Origin: Nematopogon swammerdamellus
Taxonomy: Eukaryota > Arthropoda > Insecta > Lepidoptera > Adelidae
NCBI GenBank assembly: GCA_946902875.1
Contig: OX336339.1
Location: forward strand, 25,885,349-25,949,348
Length of the DNA: 64,000 bases
Reading direction: 5' to 3'
Numbering within the stretch: position 1 is the stretch's first letter; each line of letters begins with the position of its first letter. Positions 30,856 to 41,344 of the stretch are shown here, in pieces. Under the pieces are notes generated by a model, which was given only the letters and a program-made list of their open reading frames with translations, ran no database searches and was not told the DNA's origin. The position numbers and the translations under genes are program-made.

Positions 30856-32499
30856 GATAGCTTTTTCCCGCGGATTCGCTCGCGTGAAATTCGTATTTCA
30901 AAAGAAGAAATTAAGTAACATAGGCCGGGACCGGAGGGCGAACTGGATTCAGATAAAAACAATAAACATTCTCAAAGAAAGTAAGTAACATATTAAAGGC
31001 GAGGCCGAAGGCCGAGCTGCGTTCAGGAAGAGGTTAAACCTTTTCGAAGAAAATAAGCAACAAAGGGCGAGGCCGAAGGCCGAGCTGCGTTCAGGAAGAC
31101 CTTCAACCTTCTCGAACAAGTTCTGGAAGAAAGTAAGTAACTGAGGGCGAGGCCTAAGGTCGAGCTGCGTTCAGGAAGACTATAATCCTTCTCGAAGAAA
31201 GTAAGTAACTAAGGGCGTGGCCGAAGGCCATGCTGTATTCTGGAAGACACTAAACCTTCTCGATGACAGTAAGTAACTATGGGCGATAGTTACTTACTTT
31301 CTTCAAGACGGTTTATAGGTCTTCCTGAACGAAGCTCGGCCTTCGGCCTCGCCCTCAATTACTTAATTTCTTCGAGAAGGTTTATGGTCTTCCTGAACGA
31401 AGGTCGGCCTTCGGCCTCGCCCTTAGTTACTTACTTTCTTCGAGAAGGTTCATGGTTTTCCTGAACGCAGCTCGGCCTTCGGCCTCGCCCTCTGTTACTT
31501 ACTTTCTTCGAAAAGGTTATCGTTTTCGTGAACGCAGCTCGGCCTTCGCCCTCGCCCTCAGTTAGGTACTTACTTTCATCAAAAAGGTTTATAGTCTTCC
31601 TGATCGCAGCTCAGCCTTCGGCCTTGGCCACGATTACTTTATTTATTCGAGAAGGTTTATAGTCTTTCTGAACGCAGCTCGGCTTTCGGCCTTGGCCACG
31701 ATTACTTAATTTATTGGAGATGGTTTATAGTCTTCCTGAACGCAGCTCGGCCTTCGGCCTCGCCCTTAGTTACTTACTTTCTGCGAGAAGGTTTATGATC
31801 TTCCTGAACGCAGCTCGGCCTTCGGCCTCGCCCTCTGTTACTTACTTCTTCGAATAGGTTATCGTCTTCCTGAACGCAGCTCGGCCTTTGGCCTCGCCCT
31901 CAGTGACTTACTTTCTTCAAAAAGGTTTATAGTCTTGCTGTACGCAGCTCGGCCTTCGGCCTCGCCCTCAAAAACTTACTTTCTTTGAATAGGTTTGTCG
32001 TCTTCCTGAACGCAGCTCGGCCTTCGGCCTCGCCTTCAATTACTTAATTTCCTCGAAAAGGTTTATAGTCTTCCTGAACGCAGCTCGGCCTTCGGCCTCG
32101 CCCTCTTTTACTTACTTCTTCGAAAAGGTTATCGTCTTCCTGAACGCAGCTCGGGCTTCAGCCTCGCCCTCAGTGACTTACTTTCTTTAAGAAGGTTTAT
32201 AGTCTTGCTGTACGCAGCTCGGCCTTCGGCCTCGCGCTCAATTACTTACTTCCTTTGAGTGGGTTTATCGTCTTCCTGAACGCAGCTCGGCCTTCGGCCT
32301 CGCCCTTAGTTACTTACTTTCTTCGAGAAGGTTTATTGTCTTCCATAATGCAGCTCAGCCTGAAGCCTCGCCGTTAGTTACTTACTTTAGTTGAGAAGGT
32401 TTATCGTTTACCTTACTTAACGCAGATCAGCCTTAGTTACTTACTTGCTTTCTTTGAAATACGAATTTCACGCGAGCGAAGCCGCGGGCAAAAGCTAGT
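30856..32499. mobile_element. H element with head-to-head 68-bp minisatellite
   Basis: Both ends are H termini in inverted orientation: TAGCTTTTTCCCGCGGATTC at 30858 and GAAGCCGCGGGCAAAAGCTA near 32479-32498, giving about 50-bp inverted ends. The interior is a 68-bp tandem repeat with the core CAGCTCGGCCTTCGGCCTCG. About five units lie in reverse orientation (30915-31280) and about seventeen in forward orientation (31300-32440). They meet at the palindrome AGTAACTATGGGCGATAGTT near 31272. Non-coding. ORFs such as 31279-31464 are repeat translations. Confidence 0.9.
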
Positions 32500-32512
32500 T
32501 TAATACATAAAT

Positions 32513-32712
32513 ATACAGGATGTTCGGCACATCGACCGACAAGTTTTTTTTGTAGGTAAGTGTGGTCATTTGCAACGTTTTGACCCAACGTTTCGATGAT
32601 GCCTTTAGTCAGATCTCACGTGGTATCGAGATACGATTGTTTTTTCTTTATCTTTGAAAATTACCAAAGTCCCAGATTTAAACCCTTGTAACTATTTTGT
32701 TTATAATTGTTT
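32513..32712 (+). repeat. Dispersed repeat D
   Basis: TACAGGATGTTCGGCACATC to TAAACCCTTGTAACTATT, second copy of the 28205 repeat. It ends about 55 bp before the candidate exon. Confidence 0.75.
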
Positions 32713-32770
32713 CAGCACGAAATAAACAAATATTTATTGGTTAAGTTCTGACGCAGATCGCTTGTTGCAG

Positions 32771-32948
32771 GACGAGCAAAACGTCGTCGAGCTCTCCGCA
32801 CCGGCGGCGTCGCGGCGCCGGCGCCACGGAGGAGGACGGAGGCGTCGCGGCGACAGGCTTCAGCGCGGCGCTGCACCGCGCGCCGCCCCCTCCCCCGCCC
32901 GCCCTGCTTCGCCGGCTCGGCGTCAAGGAGGCCACGGGCGTCGGCAAG
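32771..32948 (+). CDS. Candidate internal exon of a KIF26/VAB-8-like kinesin
   Basis: The frame with codons starting at 32772 reads TSKTSSSSPHRRRRGAG..., then TGFSAALHRAPPPPPALLRR and LGVKEATGVGK, ending exactly at AAG|GTAACA (32948/32949), a usable donor, in phase 0. The upstream boundary TTGTTGCAG|GACGAG at 32770/32771 is a weak acceptor. Human KIF26A/B and fly CG14535 have a proline-rich PPPxPPxLLR...VK...GxGKVKV segment just before the kinesin motor fold, and this exon matches that pattern up to GK. KIF26-type kinesins bind microtubules but lack normal motor ATPase. The rest of the gene is not in view. The alternative frame is a GC-biased low-complexity ORF. No alignment was run. Confidence 0.5.
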
Positions 32949-32954
32949 GTAACA
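32949..32954 (+). promoter_or_regulatory. Splice donor of the candidate exon
   Basis: CAAG|GTAACA. A CGTAAC word recurs in every unit of the minisatellite that follows, creating a ladder of donor-like sites. Confidence 0.45.
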
Positions 32955-32965
32955 CCTTCTCACAT

Positions 32966-33165
32966 TCTTACAACTCACACTCTCTATCGTAACTCACACT
33001 CTGTATCGTAACTCACACTCTCTATCGTAACTCACACTCTCTATCGTAACTCACACTCTCTATCGTAACTCACACTCTGTATCGTAACTCACACTCTCTA
33101 TCGTAACTCACACTCTCTATCGTAACTCACACTCTTTATCGTAACTCACACTCTCTAACGTAAAA
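32966..33165 (+). repeat. 19-bp minisatellite, about 10 copies
   Basis: Unit AACTCACACTCTCTATCGT with few substitutions (GTATC, TTATC). It starts 18 bp after the candidate splice donor. Confidence 0.95.
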
Positions 33166-33179
33166 CATCTCTATAAACA

Positions 33180-33375
33180 AATAATAAAAACCGGCCAAAT
33201 GTGAGTCGGACGCTTATCTCAGAAACTACTGTGTCTAAAATGTCGAAAAAATAGAGAGTTTACAGGAAAAATATAAACGAAAATGCTAAGTCTTAAAGTT
33301 CTCACGGAAAATGGAATGGTACCGAATGCTCTCCGCGCGAGTTAGACTCGCACTTTACCGTTTTTTTTTCAATAG
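33180..33375 (-). mobile_element. Family M-related fragment
   Basis: AAAACCGGCCAAATGTGAGT at one end and GTTAGACTCGCACTTTACCG at the other enclose AAGTCTTAAAGTTCTCACGG, a segment also seen near 9403. This looks like a separate subfamily with M-like ends. Confidence 0.55.
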
Positions 33376-33379
33376 CGTC

Positions 33380-33605
33380 TGTATTGAAATTCTGTCAACT
33401 AAGATACACTTGTATTTACATATGTAAATACCAACAAACTTGTAACTTACTAGGTAATTAGTTAAATCCTTAATGGGTATGCAAGATATCAGCGCCATGA
33501 TTGCTGAGCTCCTTATGGAGCGTACTTAACGGGAGCATTCGCGCCGCGAACAAAAATTCGTCCCGCAAAAAAATTTCGCGCTGCCAGTCTTCTTAGTAAA
33601 ATAAT
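33380..33605. other. Unique sequence
   Basis: Nothing recognised. Confidence 0.4.
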
Positions 33606-33609
33606 AGGT

Positions 33610-34112
33610 ATCCATTTCATCCATTTCGTCCACTTCGTCCATTTCGTCCATTTCGCCCATTTCGTCCATTTCATCCATTTCATCGTATTTCATCCATTTC
33701 ATCAATTACATCAATTTGGTCCATTTTATCCATTTCATATATTTTATCAATTTCATCCATTGCATCAATTTCATCCATTTCATTCATTTCATTCATTTCA
33801 TTCATTTCATTCATTTCATTCATTTCATTCATTTCATTCATTTCATTCATTTCATTCATTTCATTCATTTCATTCATTTCATTCATATCATTCATTTCAT
33901 TCATTTCATTCATTTCATTCATTTCATTCATTTCATTCATTTCATTCATTTCATTCATTTCATTCATTTCATTCATTTCATTCATTTCATTCATTTCATT
34001 CATTTCATTCATTTCATTCATTTCATTCATTTCATTCATTTCATTCATTTCATTCATTTCATTCATTTCATTCATTTCATTCATTTCATTCATTTCACCC
34101 ATTTTATCCATT
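33610..34112 (+). repeat. 9-bp satellite (CATTTCATT)n
   Basis: A diverged leader (33610-33779: CATTTCGTC, CATTTTATC) is followed by about 35 nearly perfect units from 33780 to 34097. As the period is a multiple of three, at least three frames are open for over 120 codons (NEMNEM, FIHFIH, FHSFHS). These are not taken as genes. Confidence 0.97.
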
Positions 34113-34114
34113 AA

Positions 34115-34545
34115 AAGAATATACCTATCTATTATTTTGCTAAGAAGACTGATAAACATTTGCGTAAAATTTGGGTATCGAGTGGCGAGACTATTTCGCA
34201 GTGCGTTTGCGGCGTGAACTTAGTGAAGCGAATGCTCCCGGTGAATACGTCTCTTAATGTTTGCAGCGACAACGTCTTTAATTTGTGAGAAGCTCGCCGT
34301 CTCGCTTGGAATCCGTAAGAAGGCCTCTAAGGTGGGCCGCCGTCGTCGACGCCGCCTCCGTCCCGGTGATGCAAGGCAAATCTAATAACGGCCGAACTCT
34401 TCCTACATTTCAATGTCAAAGGACATGAAGTTGGCCCGCTCCGCTTCCGACCTTCGCTTCCGCCGATGCCGCGTTACCTTCATTACCTACTTAGGCACCC
34501 TCATTACATCAGCCTCCATCTCTTTGCCGGTAGTCACCGTCAATC
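34115..34545. other. Unique sequence
   Basis: Some GC-rich stretches near 34330-34370. No domain was recognised. Confidence 0.35.
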
Positions 34546-34550
34546 GGAAT

Positions 34551-34672
34551 TCATTTTTAGGATTCCGTATCGGTCGTACGGGACCCTATTACTAAGCCTA
34601 CGCCGTCTGTCTGTCTGTCTGTCTGAGGGATGTATCTCTTGAACCGTAATAGGTAGCCCGTTGAAATTTTAA
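34551..34672 (+). mobile_element. Family M, 5' fragment
   Basis: TTTTTAGGATTCCGTATCGG, TATTACTAAGCCTACGCC, the CTGT tract and TAATAGGTAGCCCGTTGAAA. Confidence 0.8.
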
Positions 34673-34845
34673 AACAGGTGTGCCAAATTTCATAAGTGTA
34701 TGTATGTTTGTCCACGCATTTCTCCGAAACTATTAATAGGATTGTGAACATTCTTTTTTTATTGGTTTACATTTACTTCAACTTAGGGAACAGTGCAAGT
34801 TTCATCAAAATCGGTTGAGTAGTTTTCAATATTGACTGTTAATTT

Positions 34846-34872
34846 AAGTACCGGCCCCACACTGTACCGTAC
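34846..34872 (-). mobile_element. Family G head scrap
   Basis: TAAGTACCGGCCCCACACTG is the G head read backwards. Nothing else of G is present here. Confidence 0.5.
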
Positions 34873-34874
34873 GA

Positions 34875-35290
34875 ACACACAAACCCAAATATTGTCATAA
34901 CGAGTACTTTGAATCTCAGAGCCGCCGAACAGCTTGCGCGACCCGAGGGACCGATGTAAGTAAGTCCCCGGCCTGTCTGAATCGATTTTCCGCAGTCGCA
35001 TTGTAGGTGTTTGGTGTTTTTCTCCCAGTGGAGGCGGAATTTGCAATTCATATCGGCCCCGGGACCGCCGCCACCGCCGCCAACTTACTTGAATGTTAAC
35101 ACGAGACCGACGGAACAGAACCGCATTGAAGTGCCACTATATTGCGTGGAATACAATTAAACTTTTGGGACAAAGTGTCTTGTGAATGTCATCTAGGGAC
35201 GGATGTTTGAAATTGACCGAGAATGACTCACCTCTGGAGAGAAGATTTAAACCCGAAGTATGTGGTTGATCTGTTCAAAGAGTCTTACAT
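34875..35290. other. Unique sequence
   Basis: CCGCCGCCACCGCCGCC near 35068. No gene was recognised. Confidence 0.35.
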
Positions 35291-35296
35291 TGTTAT

Positions 35297-35562
35297 TGGA
35301 ACGAAGTTGCTTATCGCACGTTACACTGCAGACACTTGGCGAATGAGAGCTAGGCCGATAAACAGTGTAAGCTGTAGTATGTGTGTTTGTGTGTTTACAG
35401 GTGTATGTCTATGTATAGGTATATTACTGCAGAAATTCTACATGGACGCTGCTGTCTATTACTGCAGTATAGAAGTTATTTTTTAATTATGTTTCATTTA
35501 AATATAATACTCTTAATCGTTGTTAATTTATTTTATTGAGCCTGTTATTTTAATTGGTACAG
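35297..35562 (+). mobile_element. Family J element
   Basis: TTGGAACGAAGTTGCTTATC, GAGAGCTAGGCCGATAAACA, TGTGTTTGTGTGTTTACAGG and ATCGTTGTTAATTTATTTTA. Confidence 0.8.
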
Positions 35563-35593
35563 TGTGAATTGAGCCTAAGTGCAAACAACATAT

Positions 35594-36040
35594 CTGTGGC
35601 GCCATCTATTATTTAGTGGCTTGAATGTGTAGTAATCGATTCTTATCACGTATTTTGATCCCGTGGCGTTCTGACCCATTCTCAGGACCCACTGTCAAAA
35701 AGAAAAAAAAATGGTGGCCTTTCGACCCAATTACATTTAATTTTGAGAGGCGTTCTGACCCACTTACCAGAATACACAGATACCTACAGTAAGTGAACTT
35801 CCTTTGTAGCAATAAGTGTACAGAAACTATTTTGTACGGGGACCATCCTTATTAAAAATTTTTTTTTTGCTTTTTTTATTATCTGTTGGCACATTTGCCT
35901 TACATAACATATATTGTGTGAACATTTTTAAATTTCAACCGGCTACTTACCTATTACGATTCAACAGTTACAGCACTCGGACAGACGGACAGACAGACAG
36001 ACGACGTAGGCTTAGTAATAGGCTTCCGTATACGAAACCC
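35594..36040 (-). mobile_element. Family M variant
   Basis: GGCGCCATCTATTATTTAGT, TTGTACGGGGACCATCC, TCAACCGGCTACTTACC and (ACAG)n to AGGCTTAGTAATAGGC. A CGTTCTGACCCA-containing duplication lies inside (35668 and 35754). Confidence 0.7.
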
Positions 36041-36044
36041 TAAA

Positions 36045-36385
36045 AACAATTCAAAATGTAGTTTAGTAGAATTACGCCAAGCATCACTACAGACACTTCC
36101 AAGCTTAAAACCTGCGAAAAGAATTAAATTAAAACGCCCGTAAGCAGCGACGGAGGTCTGGAGCGGAGGAGCCAGGTTTATGTACGACCACGGCGGCGCT
36201 GTAGTTGTACTGTACGAACGAGGTAACAAGTTTTTATGTGCTCTTCCAGAGCCGACTGGCTCTTCCCTTTCGCCGCGGCTGCGATTTGCAAGTCCGACCG
36301 GCGACGACGATTTACGTTCGAGATTATTCTAAGTAGGTGACTCTCGGGTCTCGCGCTGTGCACTACGGAGTAAAACTTTTCTGAA
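36045..36385. other. Unique sequence
   Basis: Nothing recognised. Confidence 0.35.
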
Positions 36386-36439
36386 TAATTAACTTAAAAT
36401 TTGTTTCTGCGGAAATTCTTAATTGACACACTGTTTTAT

Positions 36440-36740
36440 GAAATTGTTTATTGTTGATTAGTGTTTATTGATCATTCATCCCTACCACACGCTGTTTCCC
36501 GACAATCGAGGTAAGCAGAGTAGTCTGTGTTGTGCCGCAAGTATTCTTGTAAATTACAATACCCATCACTACGTTAAGCAAAGTATTAGGACAAGATAAC
36601 TATCAAGCAGCAAGAAGTACCGTGCCAAGGTGAGAGGTGGCTAGCCTGATCATTCATATGGCAGTAAGACTGCACTGTAACTTGTCACAATTTGTTCTAT
36701 CCGGTTCGATTACTCTCACGAAGAAGAATCGGCAAGAAAC
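36440..36740 (+). repeat. Dispersed repeat V, split by family G
   Basis: TTGATTAGTGTTTATTGATC continues after the G insertion as TATGGCAGTAAGACTGCACT to CACGAAGAAGAATCGGCAAG. Confidence 0.7.
36480..36646 (-). mobile_element. Family G copy with 11-bp target duplication
   Basis: TGATCATTCAT at 36469-36479 and 36647-36657 flanks the copy. Content runs from CACACGCTGTTTCCCGACAA to CAAGGTGAGAGGTGGCTAGC. The duplication shows that G moves as an independent retroposon. Confidence 0.8.
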
Positions 36741-36744
36741 TTCG

Positions 36745-37770
36745 AACTTTTTTTTTTCGTACATAGTAATACAACTATTTTATTGACTAGCCACTTAATA
36801 ACTCCGCTTACAGTCTATCGAAAACACAGCTTGAGAGCAAGATTGACAATTTTACTGAGAATTCTGACTAGAAAGACTTATTAATTAAGTGTATCAGGTG
36901 TAAGGAGACTTTGTCAAACTTTGATACGTAATTTGTATTCAACTTAAATATTATGTTAGTATATTATACATACTACAATGTAGTAAAATTAAAAAAATAA
37001 CAATTCTATACATACTATATTATTATAAGATAGATATATTTCAACGTGAACGAAGATCGAAATATAAATTATTGATAATTATTTTTCTTCGTATCATAAA
37101 TACTTTAAGCCTGATGATGCATATTATCAAGCTGATGTTACTGAGTTTGTACGAGTAAGTAGAATAAAAATAAATAAAAATTTCTCAATGTCTCGACAGG
37201 CAACTAGCACATCGCCTGACAGTAATCCCAAGTCAAAACAATCTCGAGTATTATTAAATCTTAATCCAATTCCTGAAAGCGCCTCGGCGGCGGCTCGCCC
37301 CGGCGCGCGTCGTCGGCCCTTTTACGTCAATTTGTATCGGCCAATAAGGACGATCGGACAGTGCCCGTGGGATTAAACTTCTTATTGATTATCGGACCCT
37401 TTTTGTTATAACGTCCCCCAAGAACGGATGATTTATAGAGACTGCCCGCCAGCCGCCAAAGTGTTTCTTTTGATATCATATTCGAAACGCAGTGTGTCCA
37501 GTTCGGCGCGAGGGGAGTGAAGTGCTGAAATTGTTTTCGTTGAACTCGATACGGCCTTTGATAGTGTTAGTATTTCTCTTTGCGCGTAAGATTTAACGAT
37601 TGAAAATAGGTGAGGTCAAATGTGAACACAATTTTATGAAGGGCTTACGTAAGGAAATAAAGTATGAATAATGAATGTTAGCTCTAAACAAGAAAGCTAT
37701 TAAACGAAAGGCGTCCCTCAGGGCAGTAAATTATTTCCATCACTTTTTCTGATAAATACAAATTCACACT
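36745..37770. other. Unique AT-rich sequence
   Basis: No domain was found in the short ORFs (for example 37188-37376). No known repeat was recognised. Confidence 0.4.
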
Positions 37771-38010
37771 CGTAAGGACAAGATGCCGTGTTAAAGGGCG
37801 ACAGGCGAGCCACCTCTCACCTTGGCACGGTCCTTCCAACGAGTCATGCAGCATGTGGGTATTCGTGCCTTACTAGTTGCTTGATAATTATCTTGTTCGA
37901 ATACTTTGCTAAATGTGTTGGTCGGTGTTGTGATGTAATTTAAACGAGTCCTTGCAGCACTACATCGATTATTCAGATTACGCCGATTGTCGGGATACAG
38001 CATAATCCCG
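37771..38010 (+). mobile_element. Family G, 3' two thirds
   Basis: AGGACAAGATGCCGTGTTAA, CACCTCTCACCTTGGCACGG and CCGATTGTCGGGATACAGC. Confidence 0.8.
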
Positions 38011-38014
38011 GAAT

Positions 38015-38620
38015 GTATTTTTTAAAATTGAAATCATATCGTATAGCACCGGACCAACGGACAGACAGACACGTTCGGTGTGTTATTTATTGGTCGCGCA
38101 ACGTTGATGCTATATCCGTGTGTTTGTCTGACGTGTTATGTCTTGTTTCGTATCGAAGGGCGACGTGTGGGGGTGCGGGGGATGTGTTTGCGAGGGATCG
38201 TGTCTCTTGTGCCGCCACGTTCGCTCTTTTAATAATGGAAAATTGTCCCTTGACCCCGCGCGAGGAGAGAGAATTCCTAACCTACTTCCTTTGATATGAA
38301 AATACTCTGCGTGTGTGAGAATTTTATTATTTACTGTTGGGACTTTCTCTCTCTCTCGAGGGTCTTTCGATCCGAGCCTCGCTCGACATATTGCTGCGTC
38401 GACGGGTCCCGATGGTCAGCTGCGACGTTAGCGGTCAACATATCTAAAGATTATCTTTCTCCACATATAGTGTAATTTTCGGTGTAACCGTCGTCGTTGG
38501 TATGAGTAAAATTATTCAGTTTCGTTTTGCTATGGGCTAACTGGATCGGTTTACTTACATTTGCATAATTCTAACTGGCGCGCGCTAGTCATTCTCTTTC
38601 TAGCGATTCGTATCCAGACC
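38015..38620. other. Unique sequence
   Basis: No gene was recognised in the ORF at 38013-38294. Confidence 0.35.
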
Positions 38621-38626
38621 GTTTAA

Positions 38627-38690
38627 ATCCGTACGCTGTATCCCGACAATTGGGGTAAACAGAGTAATCGGTGTTGTGCTGCAAGTGCTT
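38627..38690 (-). mobile_element. Family G end fragment
   Basis: TACGCTGTATCCCGACAATT and TAATCGGTGTTGTGCTGCAA. Confidence 0.65.
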
Positions 38691-38779
38691 AAGTTTTTAT
38701 TTCTAATAATATGTTTTATTATATTTTGTGGAACAACTTTAAACTGTATGTGCGTTATCTTATATGGTTTCCGTCCGCA

Positions 38780-39425
38780 TTCTTGCTACAACCGCACAGA
38801 ATGAAGGTCACCCGAAAGGCTCTAACATTGTTTGTGATTTCCGATCAGTTCAGTGTAGCCGGAACGATCTAAGCCAAGGGTCTTCAACCTTTCTGAAGTC
38901 AAGGGCCTAGTATACTCTGATATTGGTTTGGCGGGCCGCACCGCCACACAAGAAAGACATTCGATGCGGTGCGATGACATCTATGGCGTCATCAAAAAGC
39001 GAACACGGCGCTCACGGTTCAGAGGATGTGCGGTATATTCGCTGTCACTTTGACGTTTGTTTTTGCGGATATTATACTATATTATATTGCAGAGCACACA
39101 CAAGTCGTTCCGAATTGACAGTGGTTGTCAGTTTTAGTGGTTGGCAGTCGGTTTTAATCTGTAAACAGGTATAATTTGTAGACATGTGAATTTAATTTTG
39201 TCAATCTAATGTCGGGCCGCCAAGGACGCAACCGCGGGCCGAAAGCAGCCCGCGGGCCGCGGGTTGAAGACCCTTGATCTAAGCCATAAAGTAACTTATA
39301 CCTAAGCGAAGCACTGACATGGCATCTAGTCCGCCAAAGTGTGCTGGGCTGACATCAATTGGTGTAGTAGATGATGTAACCTTGAGCCAATCATGTCAGG
39401 TGCCATAGATACATCAATCAATCAA
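38780..39425 (+). mobile_element. SINE-A split by an hAT MITE
   Basis: Diverged SINE-A body at 38780-38874 (CAGTTCAGTGTAGCCGGAAC) resumes at 39285 (AAGCACTGACATGGCATCTA) and ends TCAGGTGCCATAGA. Confidence 0.75.
38875..39276. mobile_element. Non-autonomous hAT element, 402 bp
   Basis: Terminal inverted repeats CAAGGGTCTTCAACC and GGTTGAAGACCCTTG, with the 8-bp target duplication ATCTAAGC at 38867-38874 and 39277-39284. The subterminal GCGGGCCGC words and the CARGGGTCTTCAA terminus are typical of hAT elements. No transposase. The ORF at 38923-39174 is not recognised. Confidence 0.9.
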
Positions 39426-39467
39426 TATTTAAAAAAGAGTGGTCAAGTGAACCACGTTCACGTGCCG

Positions 39468-39715
39468 ATGGTCCCGTAACCGCTGCTACTCTTGTAAATT
39501 ACAGCACAACACCGACCACCACTTTTACCAATGTATTAGCACACTAAATCTATCAAGCAGCAAGTAAGGCACGAAGACTCAACTGCAGTATGAATCGGTG
39601 GAAGAACCATGACAAGATAAGAGGTGGCTAGTCTGTCACCCTTTTGCACGCTACCTTGTCCTTATCCATTAGCCGCCTTTTACGACATGCACGGGGAGAG
39701 GTGGGGCTAACCGTT
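39468..39715 (-). mobile_element. Family G, near full length
   Basis: TTACAGCACAACACCGACCA, GCAGCAAGTAAGGCACGAAG, AGATAAGAGGTGGCTAGTCT and TTTACGACATGCACGGGGAG. Confidence 0.8.
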
Positions 39716-39719
39716 TGCC

Positions 39720-40095
39720 TCCGCGGCTGTAAATAATAATGGCGCTGGACTTTGGACCACAATGCTGTGGTCCGCCAGTACAGTACCGTTTAGTTAGATG
39801 CTAGCATTATTAATTTCCCTTATCTCAAAAGCTAATTTTCTCGCGTTTGTAATTTAATATTCTAGCCTACCGCAAACGGAAGAGCCGGTACTAGCCAACT
39901 ACGCGGTTCGCTAACGCAATAACAAGGTGAACGAGCGTTTTAGGTCTGCCGAACGGCGGGGGTCGGTGCCACAGCACAGTAAACTAGTAGGGTAACTGGA
40001 GCCCACTTTTAAAATAGCCTACGCTGCGCCGAGCCACCAGGGCTGTCACAACACTAAAACAATTGACAGGTAGTGAGCCCATTATGGTGGAAATG
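39720..40095. other. Unique sequence
   Basis: Nothing recognised. Confidence 0.35.
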
Positions 40096-40103
40096 CAATT
40101 CCA

Positions 40104-40161
40104 GAGAGAAAGAGAGAGAGAGCGAGAGAGAAAGAGAGATAGAGAGATAGAGAGAGAGAAG
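40104..40161 (+). repeat. (GA)n simple repeat
   Basis: AGAGAGAAAGAGAGAGAGAG and similar. Confidence 0.9.
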
Positions 40162-40195
40162 TAGTCAATCGTGTCAGTTTCCATAAAAAAAAAAC
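40162..40195 (+). mobile_element. SINE-A tail scrap
   Basis: AATCGTGTCAGTTTCCATAA with an A-run. Only the last 30 bp of the SINE remain. Confidence 0.65.
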
Positions 40196-40597
40196 AAGTG
40201 CGAGTCGAACTCACGCACCGAGGGTTCCGTATCGCCATGTCATGGTTAGCGCCACTCACGCCATCTATGGCGTGTTTATGAATTGCTTCATATTAGTTAA
40301 AATTCATGATTAGTTAAAATGCTTCTTACTCTTTTCGGTAAATGGCGCGCGCGCATACACTTTTTAGTTTCTTCTATGGGAACCCCCGTGAATTTTTTAC
40401 TTTTTCTTATTTTTAAACGGTTTTTTATTATTTGATGTTATATCGGCTATAATAACACATATTTTGTGGAAATTTCAACGGGCTACCTATTACGGTTCCA
40501 GAAATACAGCCCTCGGACAGACGGATGGACGGACAGACAGACAGACGGCGTAGGCTTAGTAATAGGGTCCCGTACCGGATACGGAACCTTAAAAAAC
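40196..40597 (-). mobile_element. Family M element, full length
   Basis: CAAGTGCGAGTCGAACTCAC, CCATCTATGGCGTGTTTATG, GCGCGCGCATACACTTT, the (ACAG)n tract and CCGTACCGGATACGGAACC. Confidence 0.85.
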
Positions 40598-40599
40598 CG

Positions 40600-41090
40600 A
40601 GTGCGGGGCGGCCATCGCTGACTACAAGCGAGGCAAGTGAGAACGTAAGTAGCGGTTGTGTACGGACAGCGTGCGCTGGCGCGCGCTTGTGTGAGTGCCA
40701 AATCGGCTCGTTTGTATAAAGATATGGTTAACTAATCTGTTTAAACTATGGCGCCGGTACGGGAGAGGCGGTGGTGTCGGCGGGCGCGCGAGCATTTTTA
40801 TCAAATTATCCATCCGCTTGTTTCTGGTCCCCGGGGCGGCGCGCCGCGTAGCTTGGCCGCCTTCCAACCTGTCGGCTCTATGCAAAATGTAGGCTCCAGG
40901 GGTCTCTATTTATTGTAACTACAAGCAGTTTGCAGCGGGCGCGCGGTGCGGGGGAGGCAAGTAATGTAAACAGTTGCAGCTGCGCACTATAGTGCAGCGC
41001 CGCGCGACAAATTGCTTGTTTTTGCCAGTTAAGAGACGTAGAGTAGTGTGATGTGGTGGAGAGACTACAATGCTATTGCAATGGTTATGC
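40600..41090. other. Unique sequence
   Basis: GC-rich between 40740 and 40870. No recognised domain. Confidence 0.35.
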
Positions 41091-41097
41091 GTTATTT

Positions 41098-41340
41098 TTA
41101 ACCCCCGGCACAAAAAGAGGGGTGTTATTAGTTTAACGTGTGTGTGTATGCGTGTGTCCGTCTGTGGCATCGTAGCTCCCAAACGGATGGACCGATTTGG
41201 ATGCGGTTTTTTTTTATTAGAAAGCTGGTTTAATCGGGATGGTTGTTAGCTAAGTTTGTAATGAAGTAATCAAACAATTAATTATCTTAAAAATTGGACC
41301 GATTTACAAGCGATTTTTTTTTTTTAAACTTGAATAAAAG
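41098..41340 (+). mobile_element. Family K element
   Basis: TAACCCCCGGCACAAAAAGA, GGCATCGTAGCTCCCAAACG, GACCGATTTGGATGCGG and CTGGTTTAATCGGGATGG. Further copies at 45843, 54662, 55985 and 12128. Confidence 0.75.
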
Positions 41341-41344
41341 TTAA

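Noticed and set aside
30900..32440. CRISPR-like array
   Set aside because: The 68-bp units are contiguous tandem repeats without unique spacers, in a eukaryotic genome, inside transposon ends.
33680..34159. 159-codon NEM-repeat ORF and the FIH/FHS frames on the other strand
   Set aside because: They are direct translations of a 9-bp satellite whose period is a multiple of three. All frames without stops are expected to stay open.
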